Below, piece by piece: positions 9,312 through 19,878 of a stretch of 64,000 nt of DNA. Position 1 is the stretch's first letter, and each line of letters opens with the position of its first letter. The notes beneath the pieces are model-generated. The model was not told the origin of the DNA, did no database searches, and saw only the letters and a list, made by a program, of their open reading frames with translations. The position numbers and the translations under genes were made by a program. This DNA is from Saprospiraceae bacterium (GTDB lineage: Bacteria > Bacteroidota > Bacteroidia > Chitinophagales > Saprospiraceae). The stretch spans positions 186,001 through 250,000 of the forward strand of contig JAQXDE010000032.1 in assembly GCA_029251525.1 (NCBI GenBank). Reading direction: 5' to 3'.

Positions 9312-9959
9312 TTATTCTTTGTCAGCTTCATCAGTAGCTGGTGCTTCATCAGCAGCTGGTGCCTCTTCAACAACCGGTGCTTCTTCAACAACTGGTGCCT
9401 CTTCAGCAGCTGGTGCTTCTTCAACAACTGGTGCTTCTCCAGCAAGTGATTCAACGGAAGTCTGTTCAACACTATCAACAAATGAACCTTCCTCAGCAGC
9501 TGGCGTTCCTTTTGTCAGCTCAGATTTAATTGGAGCAGCCTTCTTTGCAGGAGCTTTTCCATTTATCATTTCGTGAAATTTGCGAATTTCTTCAGCTGTT
9601 TCTGCACGACGAGCCGCTATTTTTTCCTCTTTGACACCAATCCATGCTTCGTATTTTTCCATTGCTTGTTCTTGAGTCAAAGCACCTTTTTTAACCCCAC
9701 GCTCTAAATGCTTGCGGTATAAAACCCCTTTGAATCTCAGGATAGCTCGAGCGGTATCAGTAGGCTGCGCACCTTTCATTAACCATTCGTAAGCGCTTTC
9801 TCGATTTAATTCGATAGTGGCAGGTTTTGTCATTGGGTTATAAGTTCCCAACTTTTCAATAAATCGTCCGTCTCTAGGAGCTCTCGCGTCCGCAACAACG
9901 ATGTGATAAAAAGGAGATTTTTTTCTTCCTCTTCTCTGAAGTCTAATTTTTACTGGCAT
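9312..9959 (-). CDS. rpsP: 30S ribosomal protein S16 with extended acidic tail
   Basis: The first ~80 residues are a canonical S16: the start [14 protein letters not shown], then [21 protein letters not shown], abbreviated here to its hallmark [11 protein letters not shown], and [12 protein letters not shown]16 binds 16S rRNA and is needed for 30S assembly. The protein is 215 aa against about 80-90 in most bacteria. The extra part is a Lys/Ala/Glu-rich helix to about residue 150, then an acidic six-residue repeat ([12 protein letters not shown]). Long tails on S16 are common in Bacteroidota. The usual rimM-trmD neighbours are absent. A TAnnTTTG promoter and a structured leader lie upstream. 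Confidence 0.96.
   Translation of the reverse strand: MPVKIRLQRRGRKKSPFYHIVVADARAPRDGRFIEKLGTYNPMTKPATIELNRESAYEWLMKGAQPTDTARAILRFKGVLYRKHLERGVKKGALTQEQAMEKYEAWIGVKEEKIAARRAETAEEIRKFHEMINGKAPAKKAAPIKSELTKGTPAAEEGSFVDSVEQTSVESLAGEAPVVEEAPAAEEAPVVEEAPVVEEAPAADEAPATDEADKE
9315..9437 (-). repeat. 18-bp tandem repeats coding the S16 tail
   Basis: About seven degenerate copies of an 18-bp unit encode the hexapeptide EEAPVV or [12 protein letters not shown] at the C-terminus of S16. The phase is a multiple of three, so copy-number change would not shift the frame. Confidence 0.85.
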
Positions 9960-9989
9960 AAATGCTAAAATTTATTTGGTTTAACCATG

Positions 9990-10018
9990 CCCGCTTTATC
10001 ACATCAAGTGACGGCGGG
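9990..10018 (-). promoter_or_regulatory. Two-tier hairpin in the rpsP leader
   Basis: On the minus strand, CCCGC pairs with GCGGG and, inside it, TCAC pairs with GTGA around TTGAT. It lies between the rpsP promoter and the ATG (about 30 nt before it). A role in translational autoregulation by S16 is possible but only inferred. Confidence 0.5.
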
Positions 10019-10030
10019 TTTTTAACGAGC

Positions 10031-10058
10031 GCAAAGATAGGGTATTTATTTGAAACAA
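10031..10058 (-). promoter_or_regulatory. rpsP promoter
   Basis: The minus strand reads TTG, 16-17 bases, then TATCTTTG, matching the Bacteroidota -33/-7 layout closely. It gives a leader of about 65 nt that includes the hairpin at 9990-10018. Confidence 0.65.
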
Positions 10059-10264
10059 GTGAGTTCTTTATCCTTTTTTCAAAAGGTTTTTTCCGGATAA
10101 ATGCATTGCTCTTTTAAGAGGTAATCTTAAAATTCAACATAAGCTGTAACAACATAATTTTGAGCTATTTTTTTGCCAACACCAAATTAAGCTAGGATTG
10201 AAATCATATGACACTGTTAATTTTCTTTTATTCTGTCTGCAATTTTTTATTTTTAGAAACGACA

Positions 10265-11800
10265 TTTACATCTTCCTTTTTAGAATCAATATCTCATGAA
10301 CCTTCAGATATAACATTGACTTGTAAGGAAATCTTTAAAGGTTTTGTAGCCTTCTATTTAGCCAAATGAAATAATATATTGATCATCATTAACCCACCAA
10401 AACGAAAGATGATTTGGTGACTTCCAACCTCTTTGGAAATTTTACCAACCATTCAATTCAAAGGCAGTTTCGATTTTATTCATGTCAATATTTTCACTTT
10501 GTAAATAATGAAAAGCATCTAATTTTGCTCAATACCAAGACAAATAATCTTTGGTCCCTGCAATGCAATGGCTAAATAACTCATTAAAACTATTGGCAAA
10601 AGATAAATCACCTTTTGAAATTTCTTTATGTCAAAATGCAAAAAGAACATCAGATATAAATATACCAATGCAAAAATCAATAACAAGTAACGATCATAAA
10701 AACTGGTCATTAACATTAATGAAAGATATATTGCGTTTAATTAAAACAGAAATTGAAAAAAACTCTTTTGTAAATCAGAAAGGGAATGAAACGTTTTACA
10801 CACTATTAAAATTAGCCAACATCCAACAACTTGGCTAATAAAACCAAAAAAACACATTGCCCATAACGGCAATCTAGTTGTATTTTCTAAACCTAATGTG
10901 CAAGTATCTTTTAATAGCTTGGGGCCAAGTCCAAAATTATACATGATGTTTCCTCCGAATAGAAATATTTTACCAATGAAATGTAAAAAGACTAAAAGCA
11001 CTATTTTAAAAACCAATATTAAAAAAAGAACTTTTCTGTTTAGACCACCAATGGATCTTATTTTCTTAAAGATATAAGGTAAGATTGGTAAAAAAAAGAA
11101 CCCAACGTAAATAATTGTCTTGACTATTTTTTTAAAAACCTCAACAATAAAACTAAATGGATTTTTCAAAAAATAATCATAAAAAAGTTGAGTGACTGCG
11201 ACGTAAGCCTTTTCGATTCCCATTAATGGTTTTAGAAAAATATCAAAACTCAAATAAATGATAACAGACAAAAACAACATCCCCGCAAAAACAGTATGTA
11301 AGATTTATTCACACCACTCCCTAGCATCATTAAACCTATAACTGGAAAAAACAAGATACCAGGTTGCCGATTAAGAAAACTAGCAATACTTCCTAAAAGA
11401 ATACAAATTAAAATACAACGGATTTAGCATTAAAATAAAAGCTCCAAACAAGGCTACTTTTGAAGAATCAGTCAACTCATAATATTATTTAATAAAAAAA
11501 TCTAATACCTAGAATTGCTATAACTAAAACCGAATTGTTATAAATGAAAACTCCCCAAATGGCAAACTAAACAAATATGCCCAAACCACTTGTAATAATA
11601 ACGTAGAAGCAAAATCATCCGACATCGAAATATACCCATCCTCCAGCAAGTTCATTACAGGATAAGCATAACGCCAATCATCATTTAATGGAAAATCCCC
11701 AATTGGATTTACAAAAAAAATTAGTACTAAAAATGATAAAATAAAACGAGATGATTTTTTATTGTAAATGGTCCACTCAATTATCCAAAAACCAATTTAT
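10265..11800 (-). pseudogene. Decayed multi-pass glycosyltransferase (GT39/mannosyltransferase-like)
   Basis: Minus-strand translation gives consecutive protein-like blocks in family order, broken by stops and frame changes. About 11800-11560 holds a membrane start with FPLNDDWRYAYPV. About 11500-11300 holds ELTDSSKVALFGAF and then IASFLNRQPGILFFPV in another frame. 11280-10741 is a 179-codon multi-membrane block. 10716-10519 contains TSFYDRYLLLIFALVYLY. About 10518-10310 is the soluble end, FELNGW-stop then WWVNDDQYIISFG-stop-IEGY. Blocks span about 505 codons, the usual size of GT39-like membrane proteins that use lipid-linked sugars. Several in-frame stops and at least two frameshifts show it is dead. 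Family assignment rests on the NDDW and YDRYL elements. Confidence 0.78.
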
Positions 11801-11840
11801 CCTTTTCGAGAAAACAATAATATCAGAAAACTTAAAATAA

Positions 11841-12767
11841 TTAAACTCGCGATCCTTTTTTTTGCAAAGTAATTAAAAGTATTCCTGCAATTACAAAGAA
11901 TGTCCCCATCCATTGCAACCATCCTATCTTCTCTTCTAAAAAGACATAAGCCATGCCGATCGTGGAGATTGGACCAATGCTTACTAGAATAGCTGCATTA
12001 GACGATCCAATTACTCGTATTCCTTCTGCCATCATAAAAGATGGGATCACTGTAGCCACCAATGCCATTACTAAACTGATCCAATAAACGGGCATCGCAA
12101 ATTCTAACAAATTAAATCCATGTAACCCAATATTATGAATAAAAACCCCTAGACATGCAGCTGACATTGATATAGAATTATATCGGTAAGTACCAATCTT
12201 TGGAAGCAATCGACCACTTCCAACTATGTAGGTTGCATAGGCTATAGCTGCACAAAAAACTAAAACAGTTCCTTTAATTATTGTATCCGCTTCGGTTAAA
12301 TGGAAATTTTCATAAAAGGCAATACCAACACCTACATAAGTTAGTAACAAAGCAACTACATGAACTCTTTTAACTTCGGCATGAAACAAGAAAAAAGAAA
12401 TTATTAGTACTATTGTAGGATATAAATACAAAATAATTCGTTCAAAGCTAGCTGAAATATATTGCAGTCCCATAAAATCAAATAAACTCGCTAAATAATA
12501 CCCACACAATCCCATCGCAATAGTCCAAAACCAATCCTTTTTGGTCAGTTTATAGATTTGGTTTGACTTTATCCGAAAAGACCAAAAACCAAAAACCAAA
12601 AATACTGGAAATGAAAAGACCATTCTAAGAGTTAACAAAGAGACCGAATCGATTCCGTATTGATAGGCAAGTTTTACAAAAATTGCTTTCGTTGAAAAAA
12701 AAATCGCACCAACAAACACAGTTAACGCTGCAATAATATATGCTTTTCGAGTGGGAGGTTCTGTCAT
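11841..12767 (-). CDS. EamA/DMT-family transporter
   Basis: This 308-aa inner-membrane protein has ten predicted hydrophobic helices arranged as two EamA repeats (about residues 12-145 and 160-303). Hallmarks are AIFFSTKAIFVKLAY in helix 1 and, in the second half, PSFMMAEGIRVIGSSNAAI followed by EEKIGWLQWMG, with the conserved Glu of the last repeat. The drug/metabolite transporter superfamily exports amino acids, purines or other metabolites; the substrate cannot be told from sequence. It lies 82 bp below the trehalose gene on the same strand, so co-transcription is possible. Confidence 0.9.
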   Translation of the reverse strand: MTEPPTRKAYIIAALTVFVGAIFFSTKAIFVKLAYQYGIDSVSLLTLRMVFSFPVFLVFGFWSFRIKSNQIYKLTKKDWFWTIAMGLCGYYLASLFDFMGLQYISASFERIILYLYPTIVLIISFFLFHAEVKRVHVVALLLTYVGVGIAFYENFHLTEADTIIKGTVLVFCAAIAYATYIVGSGRLLPKIGTYRYNSISMSAACLGVFIHNIGLHGFNLLEFAMPVYWISLVMALVATVIPSFMMAEGIRVIGSSNAAILVSIGPISTIGMAYVFLEEKIGWLQWMGTFFVIAGILLITLQKKGSRV

Positions 12768-12849
12768 TTATTTTTTACAATAAGTGTTATTAATACTTGT
12801 TATAGAAAACATTATCTTATACAAGAGTACTTAATTTATTATTTTTAAT

Positions 12850-15027
12850 CTATGACAACATTTTCATCAAAAATGCTCTTACATCCTCTACTGATTCCAC
12901 ATTAAATCTTGCTTTAGAATTTTGCACACCAACTTTTATAGTAATAGCTGCATCCGGCATCACTCCAAACGTATCTTCATCAGTCCAATCATCGCCAATT
13001 GCTAAATGAAAATCAGCTGGATATTTTTTCATCCATTTCTTAGCGGCAGATCCTTTGTTCACCTCAAAATTTTTGATCTCAACAACCATATCACCTTCTA
13101 AAACTTGAAGGTGCCTATCCCGAGCCATATATTTCAAATGGCTCGTTAATTCTCTACTCCTCAACTCTCCTAATCCAAGCTCTACTTTTCTAAAATGCCA
13201 AACCAATGAATAATCTTTTACCTCAATAAATGATCCTGGAGTTCGACTTACATAACTATCCAAAACTGGATGAATTTCTTGCTTCCAATCATCCTCTACA
13301 TCTTTTAATTTTTTCCATTCACCATCAAATGCTTTTAACCACAATCCATGCTCACAAATCATAGAAACCCGTAAACCTTTCATCCATTCTTCTATAGGAT
13401 CTCGACCTCTACCGGTAATTATAACAACGTGATTACGGGAATCTACTGTTAGTCTTTTTAGAATTCCTATTAACTCATAATCAGGTTTTGCCTCATCAGG
13501 ACTCGGAAAGAAAGGGGTTAATGTTCCGTCATAATCTAAAAAAATTAATCGACGGTGGGAATCAACATACTTCTTTGACAATATTTTTAAATCATTTTCA
13601 TCTAATTGACGAATTTCTAAAGCCTTTTGTTCTTTTTTAATTTTTGTCAAATTATTCATAAATACCTTAACCCAATGAGAAATATTATATCGACGAAGAG
13701 ATTTCTGCATAATTTCATTTCGACGAATCTGCTCCTCAGCAGACATAGTTAGTGCCAAATGAAGTGCCTCGACTTGTTTATCTGCATTATTTGGATTGAT
13801 CAGGATTGCATCAGATAATTCCTTTGCAGAACCCGCCATTTCACTTAGAATCAAGACTCCCTTTTTGTCTAGTTTTGAAGCTATAAATTCCTTACAAACT
13901 AAGTTCATTCCGTCTCGCATCGGTGTCACCCAAGCCACTTCTGCTATTCGATAAAGTGCTGATAATTTAGTCAATGGTAATGAACGATAAAAATAATGAA
14001 TAGGAGTCCAATTCATCATTCCATATTGACCATTTATTCGACCTACTAATAAATCAATTTCATTTTTCATTTGTATATATTGCTCCACATTATCTCTCGA
14101 CGGAACAACTAACATAACTAAAGAAACCTTATTTAAAAACTCAGGATGTTTCTCCAAAAAAGATTCAAATGCAATTAATCTTTGTGGAATTCCTTTTGAA
14201 TAATCCAACCGGTCAATACTCAAAATAACTCGTTTCCCTTGCAAAGAAGTTCGAAACAAAACTTCTTGAGCAATAGTCTCAGGAGAAGCTGATAAGTTCT
14301 CATACTTATCATAATCAATTCCCATTGGAAAAGAATCTACTAAGACTACCCTTTCACCATTCTCAACATGTTGTTCCTTTACACTTCTTGCTGCTAATCT
14401 GCTTACCGAACTCAAGAAATGTCGCATATCATCATAAGTATGAAAACCAACTAAGTCTGCACCTAATAATCCATTTAATAATTCTTTTCTCCAGGGCAAT
14501 AATCGGAACATCTCATAAGAAGGAAATGGAATATGATTGAAAAATCCAATACTGATTTTTGGAAAACGAGAACGAATCATTTCAGGTAAAAGCAATAATT
14601 GATAATCATGTACCCAAATGGTATCTTCTTCAGATATATACTTTAATAACTCATCACAAAACTTTTGATTTACCCTTTTATACGCCTCCCAATATTCATT
14701 TTTGTATTCTATATATTGAGGAAAATAATGAAAATTAGGCCATAATACTTTATTTGAAAAGCCTTCATAAAACAATTTTACATCGTCCAAAGTTAGAGAA
14801 ACAGAACGCATACTTTCACTTTTTAAATAGTCGTCTATTATTTGTTCCTCTCCCAAAGACTTTGGATAATATCCAGTCCATCCCACCCAAATATTGTCAT
14901 CTTTTTTATAAACAGAACCCAGTCCTGTAGCCAAACCACCTTCGCTCGGGACAAAATTTAATTTACCATCTTCCAGGCTTTCTACTCTTATAGGTAGTCT
15001 ATTTGATACTATGATTTTTTTTGCCAT
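12850..15027 (-). CDS. otsAB: Fused trehalose-6-phosphate synthase / trehalose-phosphatase
   Basis: A single 725-aa chain carries both steps of trehalose synthesis. Residues 1-460 are a GT20 OtsA domain: [12 protein letters not shown] at the N-terminus, [15 protein letters not shown] (138-152), and the NDP-sugar/G6P-binding [12 protein letters not shown] (370-381). Residues about 485-725 are a HAD OtsB domain with motif I DYDGT (Asp498), IITGRG, and the motif IV region [12 protein letters not shown]. It makes trehalose 6-phosphate from UDP-glucose and glucose 6-phosphate and then removes the phosphate. Trehalose is an osmolyte, which fits a marine or fluctuating habitat. Such fusions are common in Bacteroidota. 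The start ATG gives the expected [10 protein letters not shown]. Confidence 0.95.
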   Translation of the reverse strand: MAKKIIVSNRLPIRVESLEDGKLNFVPSEGGLATGLGSVYKKDDNIWVGWTGYYPKSLGEEQIIDDYLKSESMRSVSLTLDDVKLFYEGFSNKVLWPNFHYFPQYIEYKNEYWEAYKRVNQKFCDELLKYISEEDTIWVHDYQLLLLPEMIRSRFPKISIGFFNHIPFPSYEMFRLLPWRKELLNGLLGADLVGFHTYDDMRHFLSSVSRLAARSVKEQHVENGERVVLVDSFPMGIDYDKYENLSASPETIAQEVLFRTSLQGKRVILSIDRLDYSKGIPQRLIAFESFLEKHPEFLNKVSLVMLVVPSRDNVEQYIQMKNEIDLLVGRINGQYGMMNWTPIHYFYRSLPLTKLSALYRIAEVAWVTPMRDGMNLVCKEFIASKLDKKGVLILSEMAGSAKELSDAILINPNNADKQVEALHLALTMSAEEQIRRNEIMQKSLRRYNISHWVKVFMNNLTKIKKEQKALEIRQLDENDLKILSKKYVDSHRRLIFLDYDGTLTPFFPSPDEAKPDYELIGILKRLTVDSRNHVVIITGRGRDPIEEWMKGLRVSMICEHGLWLKAFDGEWKKLKDVEDDWKQEIHPVLDSYVSRTPGSFIEVKDYSLVWHFRKVELGLGELRSRELTSHLKYMARDRHLQVLEGDMVVEIKNFEVNKGSAAKKWMKKYPADFHLAIGDDWTDEDTFGVMPDAAITIKVGVQNSKARFNVESVEDVRAFLMKMLS

Positions 15028-15691
15028 CTGTATAATTATACTAGTGAAGGGTTATTAATTTATTATTGGCAAGCTGATTTATTTAATGGAACCATAAAAA
15101 TACATTTCTTTTTGAGAAACAAATTAAAAATAAACCACATTTCAATATTACAATCTCCAAAATATTATTAACCTCTTCTAATTTCTTCCTTTATTTTGAA
15201 TGAGTTTTCAATCTAAAATATTGCTATATCCATTGAGACAATAAAATAAATGTACCTGATTCCTGCCATTAATAAGTTTAAAAAAAATGATAGCATCGAT
15301 GCTTAGCAATTTTTGAAAAATTCGTTAAAAAGTAATCACGAAATTTAAATTCCAACCAAATCAGATGGACAAGCTGAATTTATTAATCACGCTAAATTAT
15401 CCTGTAAACTGCACTCAAGAAAATTTAATTAATTTGTGAATATATTAAATCCAACTAGTATCAGGAATAGTATTGGTTAGTCATCAATTTTTATTAATAG
15501 GCTAAAATTAATTGCATTCAGTCAATATGAAGTTAACAAAAACATATTCTACATAAAAACACCCTTCAGAACTCAGAAAAAGAATTAATGTAAGTAGATT
15601 TTTTAAATAATTTTATACTAGTCCAATTATAAAACGTAATAAAAATTCACATACAGTAGGTAATACAACCATAATTAATTGTTCATTAATA
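15028..15691. other. 664-bp intergenic region
   Basis: The region is AT-rich with no open frame or convincing coding relic on either strand, and no strong hairpin. It separates otsAB from prmC, both on the minus strand. Confidence 0.5.
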
Positions 15692-16564
15692 CTATAGTTG
15701 TGCCCGAATCATACGATCCTTTCCTCCCATATCTTGCTCTAACACAACACTCGTAAATGTCTTGTTACGCAACATATTTAGTACATCTATTGCATTGAAC
15801 TCATTCGTTTCAAAAAACAAAAAGCCGCCTTTATTCAGTTTTATTTTTGCAAAGTCAGCTATTGCCTCATAAAAAATAAGAGGATTATCATCATCTATAA
15901 AAAGTGCTAAATGTGGTTCAAACTGCTTTACGTTCTCTGGCATTAGATGTGCCTCCCGATGAGGAATATAAGGTGGATTACTCACTATAATATCAAAATT
16001 TAAAAGACTCCCCCACCCTTTTGGTTCTAAAATATCTTTCTGATAAAAAGCAATATCAGTATTTAAAATTTCAGCATTTTCTTGTGCTATTTTTAAGGCA
16101 TTTTCACTTACATCCAAAGCATGGATATCCATTTTAGGAAATATTTTTTTTAAAGTAATCGGTATACAACCACTTCCAGTCCCTATGTCTAACAATGAAA
16201 TCACATCTTTCTTCACAAATGATTTTATTGTATTTTTCACATAAAAAACTAACTCCTCTGTATCTTGTCTTGGAATCAAAACATATTCATTTACTTTAAA
16301 TTTATACCCATAAAAATCTGCTTCGCCCAAAACATACTGAACAGGTTCATTTTGTAAAAGTCTTGTTGTAATTTCATCCAAAAGCTTTTGATTTCCTGCA
16401 GGAAAATTTTGTTCACTAGCAAAATCATATATTTTAAACGTATCCTCAAAAACTATTCTAGCAATTGCATTTGCTTCTCCTTTAGATTGAATCGTTTGAA
16501 GTTTTTCGGTGAAATTTTGGTAAATATTTTTGATATCCAATGTTCTATTTATTTTAGAGTACAA
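15692..16564 (-). CDS. prmC: Release-factor glutamine methyltransferase PrmC (HemK), non-ATG start
   Basis: PrmC methylates the GGQ glutamine of RF1/RF2. Residues 126-133 are the SAM-binding DIGTGSGC and 196-199 the catalytic NPPY (in SNPPYIPHRE). The N-terminal helical domain is complete, with the LGEADFYGYKF segment. At 290 aa it is full length. No ATG occurs in the first ~140 codons: the frame opens with TTG at 16564, and another TTG lies at codon 9. A TTG start is therefore required, which may keep expression low. The protein is cytosolic. Confidence 0.93.
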   Translation of the reverse strand: MYSKINRTLDIKNIYQNFTEKLQTIQSKGEANAIARIVFEDTFKIYDFASEQNFPAGNQKLLDEITTRLLQNEPVQYVLGEADFYGYKFKVNEYVLIPRQDTEELVFYVKNTIKSFVKKDVISLLDIGTGSGCIPITLKKIFPKMDIHALDVSENALKIAQENAEILNTDIAFYQKDILEPKGWGSLLNFDIIVSNPPYIPHREAHLMPENVKQFEPHLALFIDDDNPLIFYEAIADFAKIKLNKGGFLFFETNEFNAIDVLNMLRNKTFTSVVLEQDMGGKDRMIRAQL

Positions 16565-17026
16565 AGAAAATAGATTTTTTTGATAAAATGTTTCTCAAAA
16601 TAATTTGGTGTAGTTTCATCCAAAAAATACAAGCTCGTTTTTTCTTCACTACCTTTACTTTCTTTTTAATTTTTTCTCATCTCAAGAACTTGGCAGAAGA
16701 GATCCTGTGATTATATACTCAACAAGATTTAAATTATCATCTAAAAATTTTACAAAAAAAATCATTCAATTAACATTGACTTCTTCTTTCAATATCATTT
16801 GAAAAAAATTAATTAACAAATACTATCCCCTATTTTGAAAATTTTTCCTGCCATGATCATTCCCTCTCAAAAAAGTTAAATATTCTTCCGCTCTCAATTT
16901 AAATATTTGTTTTTATGGTATTTTTATATATTCAGAATGGTCTTAATATATTTCAAAAAAAAATGGACGAACTATTAAAGCTTATAAAAGTTATGTATAA
17001 GTCAAGATTGGAATTGAATAAAACCT
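16565..17026. other. Intergenic region upstream of prmC
   Basis: AT-rich spacer between two minus-strand genes. I see no coding relic and no structure other than the terminator at its right end. Confidence 0.45.
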
Positions 17027-17060
17027 AAAAAAAGCATCTTAATTACAAGATGCTTTTTTC
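17027..17060 (-). terminator. Terminator of the TonB-family receptor gene
   Basis: AAAAAGCATCTT pairs with AAGATGCTTTTTT around a 6-nt loop. It lies 25 bp below the stop of the minus-strand gene and gives a T tract on that strand. Confidence 0.85.
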
Positions 17061-17084
17061 GTAATTATACAATTTTGTATAATT

Positions 17085-19547
17085 TTAAAAATCCTCTCTT
17101 CCTCCTTCAAACCCGCCACCGCCGCCACGTCGGCCGCCACCTCTTTTCTTCTTCTGATTCAATCTATAGTTCAATGTAAGTTTGGCTGTCCGTCCTCGCC
17201 ATTGAAACTCCTCCTCCCGATAAAGATTATCTGTAATTACAGTTCCCCTTCGTTTCCTTGAATTGAATAAATCCGACACACTTAAAGTCAAAGTTCCATT
17301 CTTTTTAAAAACATCTCTGCTCATTCCTAGGTTCATAGAATACATTGCCTTCGTGGTACCTTGAGTAGTTTCTCTGGGAGCACGATAATTAAATCGGAGT
17401 TGGATATCAGTTTTCTTATTAATCGTCGTCCTTGAAGTCAACCGGCCACTCATTGTATATGTGTCCGCTTCGAGGCCTCTACTAAAGTTATTTCCATCAA
17501 CAATGGATCGGAAAAGATTCATATCTCCATTCAACCTCCACCACTTAAACGGACTGTAAGAAAAATTAAATTCAAATCCTAGATCATCTCTAGTTGATAA
17601 ATTTTCAGGACGCCGAAAAGTTACAATTAATGAATCAATTTCTTGAATATCAAAAATTACTCTTTGCATCACACCAGTGGTATGGCGATAAAAGATTGAA
17701 GAACCTAATGATCCTTTATCCCAGATTTTGATATGGCCAATTTCATAAGAATCCGTAAATTCAGGATCTAAATCTGGATTTCCTGTAAATCTATTTCGTG
17801 CATCACTCAACGTGAAAAATGGGTTTAAAGACCAAAATCTTGGCCGTCGTATTCGACGACTATAGCTTGCTTGAATTGCATTATCCTTAGGGAGATCATA
17901 AGTTAAAAATGCACTCGGGAAAAAGTTAATATAATCTCTAGGATTAACATCATTTGTTTGAATCAGCTCAGTCACTACTTCAGAATACTCCAATCTAGCT
18001 CCCAACTGATAAGAAAATTTATTAATCTTATTTCCATACGAAGAGTAAAGTGCTTGAATCTCTTCATCATATTTAAAGTTATTACTTAATCCATCAAAAA
18101 CAACCCATTCATCATTTGACAACTGTTCTTCTACAACATAATCGTTTTTGATTTGTCGATAAGATCCTTGATATCCTGCTTCGAATTTTTTCTTTTTTCC
18201 AAAAGGTTTAACATAATCCAATTTAGTAATCAACCGCCGTTCTCCTTCTTCATTATTGGATCTTTGAAAATAATTCTCAAACCCAGTGGGTGATCCATCT
18301 GATAAAAGGTAGACCTCGTCAAAATCAGAACTCTCTATTTCTGCATTATCCTGAAATCGAATATCTGTCACTAATTCATGCCCTTTACCTTGGAATTTTT
18401 TAGTATAAGTTAAAGCATATTCTAATTTACTTTCATCTTCAATTTCGTGATCAGTTCTAAAAGTATTACCAATAAAATTATTTTCATTATTTAAAAAATC
18501 TAGATAATCAACGGTAGAAGTATTATCATCTTTCCCCAATCGGTAAAGAAAAGAAGTTGTAAATATGTTATTTTCATCAATAAAATAATCTGCACCTAAG
18601 CGAAGGTTCCCAGAAAATCCTCCTCTATTTTGCTCTCTATCGATTACAGTAATTTCAGTGGTATCTCCTCGATAATATTCTTGATAGGAATTTCCTCCCC
18701 CTAAATTTTTTCCATAATTAACTCCAATATTAGTGAAAAAGTTAAAATTCTTTTTCCTAAAATTTAAATTAATTGCAGTCCCATAAATATCAGGATCACC
18801 TGCTGTAAAATCAAAAGATCCATTTAAACCCTTTTTTCTTTGTTTACGCAAAACGATATTTATTATTCCTGCAGAACCTTCTGCTTCAAACTTGGCGGAG
18901 GGATTAGTTATCACTTCTACTCGATCAATAAGATTAGCGGGTAAACTTCGAAGTCCATTTGTATTTCCAATACCAACTAGGCCAGATGGTTTTCCATCTA
19001 TCAGGATTTGTACTCCTTCACTTCCTCGTAAACTAACATTTCCTTCCACATCAACAGCGACACTGGGAACATTATCTAGAATATCAGCAGCATTACCACC
19101 TGCATTTGCCAAATCTTTTCCTACATTAAAAATTCTTTTATCCAAGGCCATTTGGACAGAACTCTTTTCAGCTCGAACCTCCACTTCTACAAGTGTTCTA
19201 TTACTAACACCCAATTTAATTAATCCTAAATCAGCCACTTTGTTTTCCCGGTTAATCAAAACATCACTAATAACCTGAGATTGAAAACCAATAAATTCAA
19301 TTTTTGCAAAATGCTTACCTGGGGAAACTTCGATAAAAAAAGCACCTTTATCATCAGAAATATCCCCTGTAATTATTAAGCTATCTTTTTGAGAATAAAT
19401 GGTTATCGTGGCATACTCTAATGGAGTTTGAGTTTCTATATCCACTATCTTTCCTTTAACAATACCTGAAGAGGATTGAGCAAAACTATATATTGGCAGA
19501 ACCATTGTTATCATTAAAATGAACCTTATTGCAAATTTTGTAGACAT
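17085..19547 (-). CDS. TonB-dependent receptor-like outer-membrane barrel protein
   Basis: The 820-aa product has a signal peptide (1-24, YSFAQ cleavage region). A CarboxypepD_reg-like beta-sandwich follows (about 28-110, GIVKGKIVDIETQTPLEYA...), then a plug domain (about 120-235, with DILDNVPSVAVDVEGNV and VLIDGKPSGL). The barrel has the outer-membrane beta-barrel (OMP_b-brl) C-terminal type with YSRRIRRPRFWSLNPF. This subclass, unlike SusC, often stands alone; its ligand is unknown. After the last barrel strand (LTLNYRLNQ) comes a Gly/Arg-rich tail of about 20 residues instead of the usual terminal aromatic residue closing the barrel. No SusD-type partner is adjacent. Confidence 0.88.
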   Translation of the reverse strand: MSTKFAIRFILMITMVLPIYSFAQSSSGIVKGKIVDIETQTPLEYATITIYSQKDSLIITGDISDDKGAFFIEVSPGKHFAKIEFIGFQSQVISDVLINRENKVADLGLIKLGVSNRTLVEVEVRAEKSSVQMALDKRIFNVGKDLANAGGNAADILDNVPSVAVDVEGNVSLRGSEGVQILIDGKPSGLVGIGNTNGLRSLPANLIDRVEVITNPSAKFEAEGSAGIINIVLRKQRKKGLNGSFDFTAGDPDIYGTAINLNFRKKNFNFFTNIGVNYGKNLGGGNSYQEYYRGDTTEITVIDREQNRGGFSGNLRLGADYFIDENNIFTTSFLYRLGKDDNTSTVDYLDFLNNENNFIGNTFRTDHEIEDESKLEYALTYTKKFQGKGHELVTDIRFQDNAEIESSDFDEVYLLSDGSPTGFENYFQRSNNEEGERRLITKLDYVKPFGKKKKFEAGYQGSYRQIKNDYVVEEQLSNDEWVVFDGLSNNFKYDEEIQALYSSYGNKINKFSYQLGARLEYSEVVTELIQTNDVNPRDYINFFPSAFLTYDLPKDNAIQASYSRRIRRPRFWSLNPFFTLSDARNRFTGNPDLDPEFTDSYEIGHIKIWDKGSLGSSIFYRHTTGVMQRVIFDIQEIDSLIVTFRRPENLSTRDDLGFEFNFSYSPFKWWRLNGDMNLFRSIVDGNNFSRGLEADTYTMSGRLTSRTTINKKTDIQLRFNYRAPRETTQGTTKAMYSMNLGMSRDVFKKNGTLTLSVSDLFNSRKRRGTVITDNLYREEEFQWRGRTAKLTLNYRLNQKKKRGGGRRGGGGGFEGGREDF

Positions 19548-19878
19548 TTGGCTTAATTTATATTAAATAATTAATTTAAAAGTGTTGAGACCAAGACTTT
19601 AACACCCGAAAAGTCAAGACGTTTAAAAATGAGAAGATTTTTTTTAAAACAAAAGCTTTTACTTATTTAGAAGACGAAATTGGAGGACATATTTGCTAAG
19701 AAAAAAGTAATCATAACTGGAAATAAAACGCAACAAATAGCGGCATATTTTGGATTAGGTCATTGTAAAAACCTCTTTTTTTAACTAAAGATTAACCAAT
19801 TTCATCCACTGACAAAATATTTTTCGACAGAAAACCTCTTACCTTCGGAAATTCTTTTTTCATTTAAAAGTTATTCCA

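Noticed and set aside
9319-9576. Plus-strand open frame rich in Ala/Ser/Gly opposite rpsP
   Set aside because: It is the antisense of the low-complexity repeat coding the S16 tail; absence of stops follows from the repeat, and S16 is certain.
10551-10838. 95-codon plus-strand frame
   Set aside because: It lies opposite the decayed glycosyltransferase, whose minus-strand blocks carry recognisable family motifs; the plus frame shows none.
19560-19878. SAM-type riboswitch upstream of metZ-metX
   Set aside because: No recognisable SAM riboswitch core or leader terminator could be folded by eye in this stretch; covariance-model search would be needed.
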